The position numbers and the translations under genes are program-made. A DNA stretch of 64,000 nucleotides from Cryptomeria japonica (Eukaryota; Streptophyta; Pinopsida; Cupressales; Cupressaceae), in assembly GCF_030272615.1 (NCBI RefSeq), contig NC_081408.1, positions 340,777,793-340,841,792 of the forward strand. Direction: 5' to 3'. Below are positions 20,146-32,276 of the stretch, in pieces. The notes beneath the pieces were generated by a model. That model searched no databases. It saw only the letters and a program-made list of their open reading frames with translations, and had not been told where the DNA came from. Position 1 is the first letter of the stretch. Each line of letters begins with the position of its first letter.

Positions 20146-21296
20146 TTTAATCCTTCTTTCATTGTCTACAATGAGGACAAAATTCTGCAAGAAATGCATC
20201 AGCTTCTTCATGCTTCTTCTTAGTTGAAAGTGTATCCAACTGAGTAGCCATATTATTTATGATGTCCTCCTTAAATTCCTTCAATAAATGACTAACTTCC
20301 ATTCTAGAAACTCCAAGACTAGATGTTGATGAAGGTGTTCCTGGCTTGAAACGCCCATTCTTCTTAGAAGAAGATCTAGAATACTTTTTACAAATTTGTT
20401 CTATTTCAGCCCAAGTGGACTATGTAATATCACCTCCTCCCATAAGATCCAAAGAATCAGTGCATTCATCACTGATTCCCCTGAAAAATATCAACTTGAG
20501 GGAATCTTCATTTAGAGTACTATGTTTGGACTTCTTGACACTAAAGAGAAACCTCTCCAGATAATCCTCAAGACTCCCATCTTCTTTCTGTGTCATTCTA
20601 AAGATATCATCCCCATGACGATCAATGCGTCTACAATAATATTTATATTTTGTAAGAAAAAATCATTTCATCTCATCCCAATTTATTGATTGTTATACTA
20701 CCCAAGCTCATAAACCATCTTAAGGATGATTCCTTCAAGGTGGCAGGAAATATTTTGAGTCTATGGGCATTTGTAGTATAGCCAAAACTCCTACAGAGAA
20801 CATCAAACTCAAACATAAATGTATCTGAATCCTCTATCACTAATCCATAGAATTTAGGGAGGGAAGAAGATGGAATGTTCTTGAGATTGGCATTATCATG
20901 CTCATTAGATATGGGGAACTCAAACGTTGGGTCTTGTGGTGGTGGTGGGTTATTTCCACTAGGAGGTGGGTTTCCTTACATTGGACTTATGGGGGTTGTT
21001 ACTATATGAAATTCTTCTTCTTGAGGTACAAAGAGGAACTAAAGACTATCTTCTGAGAATTCAGATCCAGGGTGGTTCAAATTCTATGGGGCTTGATAAT
21101 GTTCAACAAAAGGATTTATATTTGAGGAATTATTTTCTGCATGATTAGGATGACTGGGCAGAAATCTAACTAGAACATCTCTTGTTCACCTATGCATGTG
21201 GATTCATTAAAAATTTTGAACAATCAGGTATGCCAAAAAAAACAATTAATTGAAAATTGAAAAGACAATAACCATAACAGGTTCTTAGTTTAACAT
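20146..21296 (-). pseudogene. Athila-like gag fragment, copy A
   Basis: Minus-strand sequence homologous to the gag of G2 at 29690-30314 plus 38089-38520. It carries the Athila gag core LKESSLRWFMSLGS and a RDVLVRFLPSHPNH-like N-terminus, with several stops and small shifts. The homology ends abruptly at about 20146, against the CT-rich block. It lies on the far side of the LTR 21321-22522, as expected for a second element joined in tandem through a shared LTR. It encodes the structural capsid protein of an Athila-type element and is no longer functional. Confidence 0.8.
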
Positions 21297-21316
21297 CATC
21301 CCCGGCAACGGTGCCA
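21297..21316 (-). other. Primer binding site (tRNA-Asp) of the tandem Athila copy
   Basis: The plus strand reads CATCCCCGGCAACGGTGCCA, differing from the end of plant tRNA-Asp (GATCCCCGGCAACGGCGCCA) by two bases. Asp priming is the hallmark of Athila elements. A second copy is at 38607-38626. Confidence 0.85.
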
Positions 21317-21320
21317 AAAA

Positions 21321-22522
21321 TGTTCAACCCAAAATAAGAATAATAACTCTAGTTGAAGTCTCAACCCGAAGTTTGAACATTCATTTGGTAAAGTCACTAT
21401 TTTCATAGCTAGTGTTCATTTGATTGTCAACCTAGGGACGTAATACTTGAAATGTGTCTGCACTATATATGCACTAAGTTCTTGCGATAGCTATTCTGCA
21501 TTACTATAGCAACTAACATTATGCGGAAAAGATAATCAAGAATTGAAACTATAGAAAAGCTACATGAAGACTTATGCATGAACTCATAAAATCAATATTG
21601 GATAAATTCAATGCTGATAAACAAAAATTACTCTATTCTGGCTTGGCTACAAGAACAGTCAATGTAAGAATGTCTATTGCGACTAAGGAAAGAAAACCAA
21701 TTTTAACAAATGCACAGGAACACTCACCAAATAGGCCCCCTTGGATGAGCGATACCAGGCTTCCTGAAAACAACTCTTAAAAGATCAGAATAACACAATT
21801 TTATTCATCATTCTTGGAAAATGATTACATGGTTCAACACGAAAAGAAACTCAAGAATGCTTATGAAAAATCCTCTTCTCTATTCTTCTCCCTTTCTATC
21901 TAACCTCTGAGAGGAAGAAGAGCTTCTTATTAAAAATAAATCATCTACAATAGACAACACAAATCACGCCAAAAAGAAGAGGCAGTTGATTGACGAAGAA
22001 AGGAGATAGCTAGAGTTATGTTGTAGGAAACGTGGATCTAGACCGAACCATAGTCATAACATTTCAATGTCCACTTAAGTTAGACATTGGTAGTGTCTCT
22101 TGATTGCTTCTCCTATGCCATCTCTTATGCTTGCTCAGCTTTTCTATAGTTTGATCTCCAGTCATTAATTGAGTATCCTTCCCTTCAATAGGCATGATAG
22201 GCGAACATCCACCACAACACCATTTATTCTCTGCACTACAAAATAAATAACATACAAGAACATACATACACATTTTATTTAATCAACACATATATTAATT
22301 TCACATATGATCTTGCCCTAAATAATCTGCATAGCAACTGGAATAAATGACATGGCTGCAAGAATAAACTGGCAAAGATAAAATATGATTTAATAAGTTC
22401 AGGCTTAACATATGGAATACATATAGTCAACTTCCAATACATCACTACTACTATGCAAACCAAAAGATGACAAAAACTCAAGAGTTCTAAGGATAGAAAT
22501 ATGACAATGTCTTAACCCATCA
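21321..22522 (-). repeat. Athila-like LTR (1202 bp), shared between tandem copies
   Basis: In element orientation it starts TGATGGGTTAAGACATTGTC at 22522, just after a GGGGG-containing purine run, and ends GGGTTGAACA at 21321, followed by the primer site. The first ~245 bp from 21321 match 38632-38877. It serves as 3' LTR of G2 and 5' LTR of the gag-A copy. Confidence 0.75.
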
Positions 22523-22537
22523 TGCCCCCAAACTTTA
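22523..22537 (-). other. G2 polypurine tract
   Basis: In element orientation, TTAAAGTTTGGGGGCA leads directly into the TGATGGG start of the LTR. It is the expected plus-strand primer. Confidence 0.55.
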
Positions 22538-22539
22538 AG

Positions 22540-24860
22540 AGCTTGTTGATCCTACAACAAAAGGAAAATTACCAACTCTTGCACTAACTCTTAGATCACG
22601 AATGGTTCCTTGACTTGTTCTTCCTGAAGCTAAATTCCAATAAAATCCATTCATCTTTTCAAGCCTAGACCATCTAGCTGATTCTTTTGTCACTGCATCA
22701 TAGGGCTTATCTGGAGTCTGACATCCAAATAGTGGCCACATAAGAATAGGAGGTTGAAAAATTAGTGGTAACCAGTTATTGGCCTTTTCTCTGCCCAATT
22801 GTATATATTTGGGGGCTCTCTATATAGCTGCCTAAAAATTTTGTAGTGAATAAGGTTCTCCCTACTTCAATTTGTCTGGTAAGTTATTCCAGCGCCTAGT
22901 TAACCCATTTATTGCAGTTGCACTGTCAGTCTGAACTAAATGCTCATATGCCTGGTATATTGCTTCTCTCATTGGAAGCACTAGTTTCCTAACATCATCT
23001 CTTATCAGTAATTTCTTCCATTCATAATAAAGAACTCTTGGTTCCTTTGCTTCTTTCCTCAATGGAAATGGTAGTCAAATTCAAAATTTGTATATGCCCT
23101 GGTTTGTGCCCCCATGTTGATCTCATTTTGGATCCATGACATTAAATCTTTTATATGAATATCTCCAATATATAATAAAGGGTTCCACTCACTGTCTGAG
23201 GGTACAACATAGTTATGTAAATAAAACTCACACAACAAATTTTTCAGAGTTGCTGGAGAAGTGTGGTAAGCATAATAAAATTCCTCAGGGGTTTCTAAAG
23301 AGGGGCTAAGGTCCCTAATAGTGCGGTTCAATTTGAAATTTAAATACCGCTCCTTTAAATGCAAAGCATAAACCCTTGGAGGTGCCCTACATTGCATCAA
23401 TTCGGGGACCATACTAGCACTTGTTTCAACCTCAGCCTCTAATTCCTCATTTTTTGAATCCCTCTTTTCAATTTCTCTTTGTTGTTTGTCAATAATCCCT
23501 TGCAATCTAGCCCTCTCTACTTCCCATTGTCTATAAAATGTTAAAGCAATAGATAAACTGCTTAGGGATGATTGAGGTCTAATAGGTGTTATCTTAGGCC
23601 ATGGGATCTCTTTAATAAATTTCTCAATCTGCCCTAGAATCTCTCCAACAATTTCCTCAAGATGTTGTAGAATTTAGTCAACAGTTTCTTCAAGCTCCTG
23701 TGGAATTTCTCCAATAGTTTCCTCAAGCTGTTGTGGAATTTCTCTAATAGTTTCGTCAAGCTATTGTGCCACAAAAGCAAGATTTGATAGTCTATCTTCA
23801 TCACCTTCTTCTAGGATTTCAACATCTGCAGGGATTCCTTCTTCCGATGTTTCCACTGCAACCACCTCTATTGGATCACCTGTTGGATGAGCATTCTAGC
23901 TCCTACTCCATATTCTTCTCACATAAACTTTTGAAGTGGCCGTAGGAATGGTTTCAGTTGCTGCAGGAGTTTTTCTTTTTTACCTACGCCTCTTGGTTGT
24001 AGGAGAAATTTGAGTTGCATGCGGCTAGGCCATAGGTTCTTCATCTATTTTATTTAATGTCAATTCCTTCCCTTTTATCTTAGCAATTGGTGACTCTCTT
24101 TGAAGAGAAGTGGAGGGTTTCTCCACATTTGCTTCAACCATCTCTTCTTCCACAATAATCGCAGCTCCTTCGACAACAAGCAAATCATTCTTTGCAACAA
24201 CTATGGGAGAAGAGGGTTCTACAATATTTTCTTCTTCAACTAGTGGATGCTCTGCAACAGGAGCATCTTCAACCCTAAAGTGCAATATGTCTTCAAATAC
24301 CCCCCATTCCATCTATGAAATGTCTCTAAGAGAATGTTCTACAAGCAATTTAACCGAACCATGATTGCTAGCAAAATGATTTCCATTCTTCCACGTTTCC
24401 TTAGCACTTGTAGAAATGAGGTGGTATATAAAATTAGGGACATTCACCCTCTGGCCATGCCATAAATAACTAAGTAATTTAAAATATGGTGAATGTAGAT
24501 TTGAATATCTCCCTTTGCAAGTAATGTATTTCATGACATATAAAGCTACTTGAGGCCACTTTGTTGGTAGGGAAACTCTTCTAGTTCCTTGCTTGTCCAC
24601 CGTTAGAGGTCCATCTATGGGAATTATAAACTCTGCCCTAGTGCTCCTTGCATCTTTTGATTCTGGAAACAATTCTCCTTCTTGTGACAACCCTGTTACT
24701 TCAGCTATTCATTGCTCTATAGCAATAACCCTTAAACCTTTAACCATAGCTTCTCCTTCGTCAAAGGAATGCATAAACTCTGCAACAATTTATTCATTAA
24801 AATCTATGATTTTCAAAAAGTAATCAATCCAGCCATGGTGTCTAAAATAATGCTCACAAA
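22540..24860 (-). pseudogene. G2 ORF3 between integrase and 3' LTR, unrecognised, with coiled coil
   Basis: A decayed minus-strand ORF of roughly 750 codons. The upstream third (24690-24313) reads GELFPESKDARSTRAEFI, then DKQGTRRVSLPTKWPQVALY, a pattern I associate with uncharacterised proteins of Athila-type elements. An acidic section follows (24312-24025). Next is a probable coiled coil (REIEKRDSKNEELEAEVE, about 23480-23420). The C-terminal part is rich in Trp and aromatic residues (22862-22540). There are several stops and at least one frameshift near 23060. Its position corresponds to the env-like ORF of Athila elements, but I see no clear signal peptide or transmembrane segment, so I do not call it Env. 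Function unknown. Confidence 0.6.
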
Positions 24861-25278
24861 GAGCATCCTGCAACAACACTTCATTACTGTTGGCTCATGG
24901 CGGATTGGATCACCACCCATTCTTACTCTGTTAGTATAGAATACTCTACAGCTAAGAAATAGAGGAACACAATATCTGATAGACTTGCAAAATTGAAAAT
25001 TCTATACATATCTCCATTTGGTGGCATAATTTATTACTTCCTTGTGTGAAAAGAATATCTTGTTAAAACAATGATGACAAGAAATCAATTCTAAGTACCG
25101 AAAAGGATGAACAATCACTAACTTTGGAAACCAAACCATAAAGCACCCCCCCCCAACTTAACCTAGCACGTGTCCACACAAGCTGATGAAATTTTGAGGG
25201 GTGTACATGGATTTAGAAAGGCATAATCATAATGAAATAATAAATGTGTAATTAAAATAAAATATAATATGTGTATAC
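24861..25278. other. Spacer between ORF3 and integrase with G9 tract
   Basis: Noncoding. It contains a C9 run on the plus strand (25146-25154), giving AAGTTGGGGGGGGGTGC in element orientation. This looks like a second, internal polypurine tract just upstream of ORF3. Confidence 0.55.
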
Positions 25279-28200
25279 CTATAGGAACTCCTCTTTAGTA
25301 GCTAGATTATGATACAGACGCAATTGGTGACCATTCACCAAAAGCTTAAACCAAATAGGGTCAATTATGGTCAAATGTACAAATCCATTATTGAAAACTT
25401 CTTCTATCTCATATGGACCTAACCATCTAGTTTGTAGCTTCCCCAAAGTACCTTTATATCTAGATTCATACAATAGTGCCCAGTCACCGACTTTGAACTT
25501 CTTTTCTTTGATATATTTATCATGCCACTTTGCTCTATGATTTTGGATCAATTTTGTCTGTTGGACAACCATTTTCCTCCATTCATCTAGAGCATTCAAT
25601 TGCTGAATACATTCCTTTTATGCTTCAGATAATGTCATATTTAATTGGAAAGTTGTCCTCAAAGTTTTATGCTCAAATTCAATAGCCATCATTGCTCCTT
25701 TTCCATAAACCATCTCAAAAGGTGTAAAACCAATTGGTGTTTTCCAAGTTTTTTTGTATGGCCAAATTGCTTTTGAAAGCCTATGAGACCAATATTTTTT
25801 ATGAACAGATAATGTTTTAGTAAGAATAGCCTCAAGCTCTCTATTTGTAATCTCTACCTATCCATTAGCTTGTGGATGATATGGAGTAGATTTCCTGTGC
25901 CTTATATTGTATTCATTAACCAAAGCTGCAATCAATGTTGAAGTAAATTGTGGGCCCTGGTTTGAGACAATTTCTCTTGGTACTCCATATCTTGTAAATA
26001 TCTCCTCATAAAGAAACTCAACCACCTTATTATCTCTTGCATTTGTCATAGCATGAGCTTCTACCCATTTTGTTACATAATCTGTACATACCAAAATGTA
26101 GGATTTTCCATTAGAAGGTGGATCAATTGGACCAACAAAATCTAAACCCTATTTATCAAATGGTGCTACTAATATGTGTGGATATAATGGCATCTCATCA
26201 GATTAAGTAGGTCTTCCCATACATTGGCATCTATCATATTTTCTTGTATACTGTGTTGCATCCTTGTGTAATTTGGGCCAATAGTATCATGCATTTAGTA
26301 CTTTGAGTGTTGTTCTTTTAGTAGCAAAATGTCCTCCACATGGCTCATCATGACATGCATGTAGGATATCATATGTTTCATCTTCCCTTACACATCTTCT
26401 GATGACTTGGTCAGGCCCAGTATAAAACAAACAATTAGCAATCCATGAGAAATTGAAACTCTTTTCAACTAACAACCTTCTTTCTTTAGGAGAGAAATAA
26501 ATTGGCATTTTAGCAGAAGATAAATAGTTGGCAATATCAACATACTAGGGAGTGTGGGTTTATATAAGGAATAAATGTTCATCTGGAAAAGCATCATCTA
26601 TTACTGTAGAATCCTCTTGCAACTGAAGTCTTGAAAGATAGTTTGCAACCACATTAGACTTCCTTGGTTTATCAACAACTATGATATCAAATTCTTGCAT
26701 CAACAATAACCAGCTAGCTAATCTACCAGTAATTGAAGGCTTATTCATGAGGTATCCAATTGCAGTATGATCTGTATGCACAAATATGGGATATCCTATG
26801 ATATAGTGCCTGAATTTGTTGAGTGCATATATAACAGCTAACATTTCCTTTTCAGTGATTGTGTAATTCAACCCAGGTCCCTATAAGTTTTTGCTAATAT
26901 AATATATTGCACTTTCCAATTTGTCAATCAGATGCATCTGTATGAATTTGAAATGGTAAAGACCAAGTTGGACCTTTAAGAAATGGTGCTTGAGGCAAGG
27001 TATGCTTAAGCCTCAAGAAAGCTTTATTGCATTGTAGAGATCTATTTAAATTCCATATCCTTGGTAAGCTATGAATATAAGGGACTTGCAATTTTGCTGA
27101 AATCTTTAATAAACCTTCTATAGTATCCAGCATGACTAGGGAAATTTCTTACATATTTTTGCTTCATAGGGGCATTGATATGCTGAATGACTTCAATCTT
27201 TGTTGGATCCACCTATATTCCTTTTTCAGAGATATGATCACCAAGGACTATTCCTTCTTGCATTATGATGAAGCATTTCTCACTATTAAATGACCAACTA
27301 TAGTCTTCACATCATTGCAAAACTTTTTTCAGGTTCCCCAATGCTTGTTCAAATTCTGAACCATAAGTTGTAAAGTCATCCATATAGATTTCCATAATGT
27401 CTTGAGAAATATCAGAAAAAAAAGTGATTACTGCTCTTTGAAAAGTGGCTAGAGCATTACACAACACAAAAGGAAGAACATAATATGCATATGTGCCCCA
27501 AGGACAAGTAAATGTTGTCTTTTCTTGATCCTCTAGGATATCTGAATCTGATTGTAACCACTAAATCCATCAAGAAATAAAAAATATCTTTTACCAGCCA
27601 AAGAATCCAATGCCTGATCCATAAATGGTAATGGGAAATGAACTTTTCTTGTTGCTAAGTTCAAGGCTCTATAATCAGTGCATACCCTCCATTTTCCTCC
27701 TTTCTTAGGGACTATTACCAGAGGTGATACTCATTGGCTATCAAAGATAGGATAGATAAATCCAGCCTTTAACAACTTCTGCAATTCTTCTTTAACTGTA
27801 TCTTTTAATGTAGGATTGATTCTTCTTTGCGGCTGTCTGAGTGGGCAACATTCTTCTTTTATATAGATATGGTGGGTACAAACTATTGGATCTATTCCAT
27901 GCATATCCTTGTAATCCCATGCAAAAGCATTTTTATGACATTTCAGCTAGTCCACAAGGGTCCCCTTTTGAGTATCTCAAAGATCTTTATTGATATTCAA
28001 ATATTTATTCAAATCAACTTCTATCTTGATAGTAAGATCAATCTAGTTCATATCAGAAAAATGAGAAGTAGAGACTTCATGTGGCAACGGGGTGTGCAAT
28101 ATATCAGTGGCTAGAAGAAAGTCTAAACCTGCAATATTCGGTACCAACTCCTTCAATTGTTGTTGTTGTATCAACTCATTTATTAGAATTTTATAAAGAA

Positions 28201-28467
28201 TTGAATCTTCATCATGTAATTGCATGAATAGCCCTCAATTAATCATCATAAGGTGATTAATAGAGTCAACTTCCTCAGATTCTTCTCCCAAAATAGGCCA
28301 AATAGTTTGTTGTTGATCACACTAGGGTTGTGTAGGAGAATACAAGGCTAATGTTTTGTAGAGTTCCCATCTGAAATAGTCATATCCCTTGATCTACATC
28401 CAATATATGCATCAACTGTGGCAAGCCAAGGTCTTCCCAAAATTATCGGATATCCTCCCAATGTTGC
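25279..28467 (-). pseudogene. G2 RT, RNase H and integrase, heavily decayed
   Basis: Fragments in family order. RT (about 27860-27130): KKGGKWRVCTDYRALN, DGFSGYNQI, TTFTCPWGTYAY and YMDDF, with stops. RNase H (26871-26560): NYTITEKEMLAVIYALNKFR, HTDHTA, and ANYLSR where ADYLSR is usual. Integrase (26508-25279): zinc-finger end HDEPCGGHF; core CTDYVTKWVEA (first Asp); VSNQGPQFTS, where the second catalytic Asp has become Asn; PYHPQANG followed by a TAG. The C-terminal part keeps KFKVGDWALLYESRYKG and WLGPYEI. Many Gln codons are now TAG, several Trp codons TGA and Asp codons Asn, so the enzyme is dead. Most changes are C-to-T or G-to-A. A short part between 27860 and 28467 is too broken to assign confidently. 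Confidence 0.85.
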
Positions 28468-28968
28468 CTATGGAGATAGAATCATAAAGTCCTTAGGGTA
28501 ATCCCAAGAATCCAAAATAACCACTACATCTTCAATCATAGCATCTGGTCTCACTGTAGATCTATCAGCAAGTTGTAGAACTATGGGTGCAGGCCTTAGA
28601 CCATTGATTTCAAGTTGTTTGATTACTTCTCCTGTCATCACATTAATGTTTGCCCCTAAATTAATTAAAACATTTCTTATTTGGCTGCCATTAATGACTA
28701 TATCTACAACAGGACTACCTGGATCAGAATATTTTGGAATTGCAACCTTGCCTAACATAATATTTGCCAGTTGACCCATAACATGCATTGTTTGCGGATC
28801 CTTCTTCTTCCTATCAGGTTTTTTTAGACATGCTTCTCTCAGTGTTTTACTATATATAGGAACATCTTTTATTGATTGCAACAATGGAATTTTCACACAA
28901 ACATATTTCAGTTGATCTATAATATCAAAGTCTTTCTCTTGTTCTGTGAGAACTTCCTTTTCTTTCAA
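28468..28968 (-). pseudogene. G2 aspartic protease, catalytic Asp lost
   Basis: An open 166-codon stretch with the Athila protease context (DIIDQLKYVCVKIPLLQSIK, then VMGQLANIMLGKVAIPKY). The active-site motif reads RNVLINLGANINVMT, where the family has D-[LS]-G-A-[NS]; Asp to Asn is one G-to-A change. The protease normally matures Gag and Pol. It continues from the Q/P-rich gag end and precedes RT. The ATG at 28968 is an internal Met. Confidence 0.75.
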
Positions 28969-30309
28969 TCTCTGGGGAAATGGTGGTAATATCTACTTCT
29001 GAGGTATTGTATCTATTGGATCAGAGATTTATTGTTCTTCTTGTACTTCAGTGATAACTGGAGGAGATGGATTAGGCAGCTTTGTCTAAGATCGGAGGTG
29101 AATATCACTCAGAGATAGAGAATAGGCTAGGTATTGATTAAGATCAGCTGAATAAGCTTGTTGTTCTTGCTAAGATTTGATATTAGGATTTGGCATTGGT
29201 TGAGTGGGCAACTATGTTGATTTAGGTGGGACAATAGTGGCTGAAGGAGGAGGCATTATTATAGGAGGTTGTGGCTATTGAATAGGCTATTGATAACCAG
29301 AAGATTGGGCAGTCCATGGTTGACTCCCCCTCCATTGAGGAGTCAGTTGCCAATTCCCTTCAAACTGACTTCCTTTTCCCTGAGGTGGATACCAATTTTC
29401 TTGTGGGTGCTACCATTATGGCATTTGATTAGGAAAATGCTGCCCTTGGCCTTGAGAACCATACCAGTTTTGATAATTACCAATATTTTGAGCATATGGT
29501 GGTTGCCATTGGTTATTTCGTACATAAGAATTTCCGCTATAACCAGAAAAAGAAAGTAGATCTGGAGGATACCTTGTCTTTGAAAATTTGGCCTTCTTTG
29601 AGCAACATAGAAGACTTGCTCATCCTCACCTTGTATTGGCTTGAAGTCAGGAATCTCCACATTTGAAACCATTTTACATCTGTAATCCTTCTTTCACTAT
29701 CTACAATGAGTGTAAAATTCTACAAGAAATGCATCAACTTCCTCATGCTTCTTCTTAGTTGAAAGTGTACCCAATTGAGTAGCCATATTATTTATAATGT
29801 CCTCCTTAAAGTCTTTCAATAAATTACTAGCTTCCATTCTAGAAACTCCAATACCAGATGTTGATGAAAGTGTTCCTGGCTTGAAATGCCTATTCTTCTT
29901 AGAAGAAGATCTAGAATACTTTTTACAAATTTGTCCTATTTCAGCCCAAGTGGACTATGTAATATCACCTCCTCCCATAAGATCCAAAGAATCAGTGCAT
30001 TCATCACTGATTCCCCTAAAAGATATCAGCTTGAGGGAATCTTCATTTAGAGTACTATGTTTGGACTTCTTGACACTAAAGAGAAACCTCTCCAGATAAT
30101 CCTCAAGACTCTCATCTTCTTTCTATGTCATTCTAAATATATCATCCCTATCACGATCAGTGCCTCTAAAATAATCTTTATATTTTGCAAGAAACAATCA
30201 TTTCATCTCATCCCATGTATTGATTATTCTACTACCCAAGCTCATAAACCATCTTAAGGATGATTCCTTCAAGGTGGCAAGAAATATTTTGAGTCTATGG
30301 GCATCTATG
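28969..30309 (-). pseudogene. G2 gag copy B, 3' part
   Basis: Continues the gag from 38089 across the C2 insertion. It shows the Athila core: ATLKESSLRWFMSLGS, WDEMK-stop-LFLAKYKDYFRG, EDYLERFLFSVKKSKHS, CTDSLDLMGGGDIT, then a Gln/Pro/Trp-rich C-terminal region (29560-29000) with many TAG codons at Gln positions. This is the capsid domain, forming the particle around the RNA. I do not see a clear CCHC knuckle. Non-functional. Confidence 0.8.
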
Positions 30310-30314
30310 GTATA
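30310..30314. repeat. Target-site duplication GTATA, left of C2
   Basis: Repeated exactly at 38084-38088. Comparison with the uninterrupted gag copy A (20774-20784) confirms the site. Confidence 0.95.
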
Positions 30315-31870
30315 TGATAGTTCTAATACTAAATGTTTAGTACAGATGTCAAGCTAATAAGATGAGAGGGGGGGGTGAATCATACTAACTTAATCTTCCA
30401 TAAAAACAACAGATTCAACCTCGGTAACATATACTTCAGTAATATAACTAAAACTGCTAAACATGCAAACTCAAAAGCATATAAACATCATATCACTCAT
30501 AACACCAGATTTAACGTGGAAACCCAAATAGGGAAAAACCACTATGGGATTTTGGACCCACTAAGAAATATACTCTTCTAGAGTATGCTCGGTTAAAAGC
30601 AAATCCTGTTAAAGATTACAAACACATTGCTAGATGTGACTCGGTTAAGAGATTTCCCTCAGATCTATTAGGATCTTCACTTTGTTAGAAGTGACCTTGT
30701 TAAAGGATTTCAAACACTCACTCAGAATGTCACCTTGCTAGAAGGTTTTACAAATAAAACTGTTAAGTCCACTCGGTTAAGAGATTTTTTGTTACTTCAC
30801 AAAATAATAGTAGTAAAATATACACTTCCAACTTCACATCTAAAATGCTAAAGCAAATTCTTATTTTCTCAATAAAATATAGACATAGAACTAATCTTGT
30901 CCATCTATTGGGCTCTATACTCTATTATTTAAAACAGTTCTTCAAGCTTCAGTGCTCGGTAATCACTATGTAGCATCCCTGTGCATACACTTGCCCGCAT
31001 ACATTGTTTATCAACAATTCCTTATTTATAAATAATTTGCCAACCGCTTAATCCCCTTGATCACATTTCCCATGATCAATCATAGCCATCAGATCTTCAA
31101 ACTTTGACTAGGTTCAATGTATCCTTCAATTTGAAAATTTTTTACCTTGCCTTGGAACTTGCATACATTTCTTGGAACTTCTGCTAAGGTATTGCGGTTC
31201 AATTTGAGCTGTAGATCTTCCTACCAATTTTCCTTTGCCAAAGATTATTTAACAAACTTCATTCATGGCATACCAATCATTTAATCATAGCCAGCTTATC
31301 AGCTTCCTTTATTAAATAATGCATGTAACCATTTAATGCATTCTGTTATTACTCGGTTACAACTCGGTAAATACTAAACTTCACTCAGTAGACATTATGC
31401 CTTCATTAACTGATAGCAATAACCTTAGGGTTTACCGACTAGGCTCCTTAGGGTTTACTGACTAGGTTCTTTGCTCGGTAACATAGAATAGTATTAACCT
31501 TGCAATTAACAACATATGTAGGATATCAAAAAAATCTAAACATCATGATCTCACCATTGTCTGACTTGATAATAGTTGCCCATTGAATAACTTATTCCTC
31601 CCCTTACTCATCATATTCTTTCTGTGTCTTTTACTGACATCTTAATTCTCTTCAAAACATACTTCTTAAGATATGGCAACATCATACTGAATTAGAAAAT
31701 CAATTTTTTGACATCAATGACAAAATAATAATATTAAGACAGTAAAACATCCTTAATCAGGTATATCCATAATCATCAACAACCTTCTCAATATCCTCAT
31801 TGAAATGCCAACAATCTCTCATTGTAATTGGAATGCCAACAATCTCCCTTTGTTTGTTATAATGCCAACA
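30315..31870 (-). repeat. C2 3' LTR (left copy)
   Basis: In element orientation starts TGTTGGCATTATAACAAAC and ends AGTATTAGAACTATCA. Near its start the word AGATTGTTGGCATT recurs, so the LTR/polypurine boundary looks triplicated (31807, 31832 and 31861 on the plus strand). Confidence 0.93.
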
Positions 31871-31882
31871 ATCTCCCCCTTT
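31871..31882 (-). other. C2 polypurine tract
   Basis: AAAGGGGGAGAT in element orientation, directly before the LTR start. A second near-copy (AAAGGGGGAGAA) is at 32033-32044. Confidence 0.85.
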
Positions 31883-32276
31883 GGCATTGATGGCAAAACG
31901 AATTGATTTTGACCTAATTGATTTGAATTCAGATTGCTATGAAATGCTGAAATGCTCTCCTTGTTATCAGATTTGTCCCCCATACATTAGTCTTCTCCTT
32001 CTTGTTCATCAGTCTTCTCCCCTATAGTAGTCTTCTCCCCCTTTGACAACAATGCCAAAAAGTAAAGAACTAAAACATGATTTCTTCTGCTAAGAAGTGA
32101 ATTCCTTGCTATTATGTATCAACTCAGTCTCGGTCAGAGCATTTTGTCCTTCAATTCCCGTTCCTTGATATTGTTTCTTGTACACCTTTAGAAAACCTCC
32201 TAAAGTGTGTAAATCAGCATCAACTCCTAAAGGATATTCTGTAGAGTCATCGAATCGATGCTTTCACCAAACTTAG
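31883..32276 (-). other. C2 3' untranslated region
   Basis: Noncoding DNA between the polyprotein end and the LTR. It holds the upstream purine tract (32033-32044) and a few TCTTCTCC-rich words, possible degenerate copies of the same tract. Confidence 0.6.

Noticed and set aside
22540-24860. Envelope glycoprotein call for G2 ORF3
   Set aside because: Position fits, but I see no signal peptide, transmembrane anchor or cleavage site, so I left it unnamed.
25140-25160. Boundary of an additional LTR element at the G9 tract
   Set aside because: No LTR-like partner to the left; ORF3 and the real LTR at 22522 fit a single Athila element with an internal purine tract.
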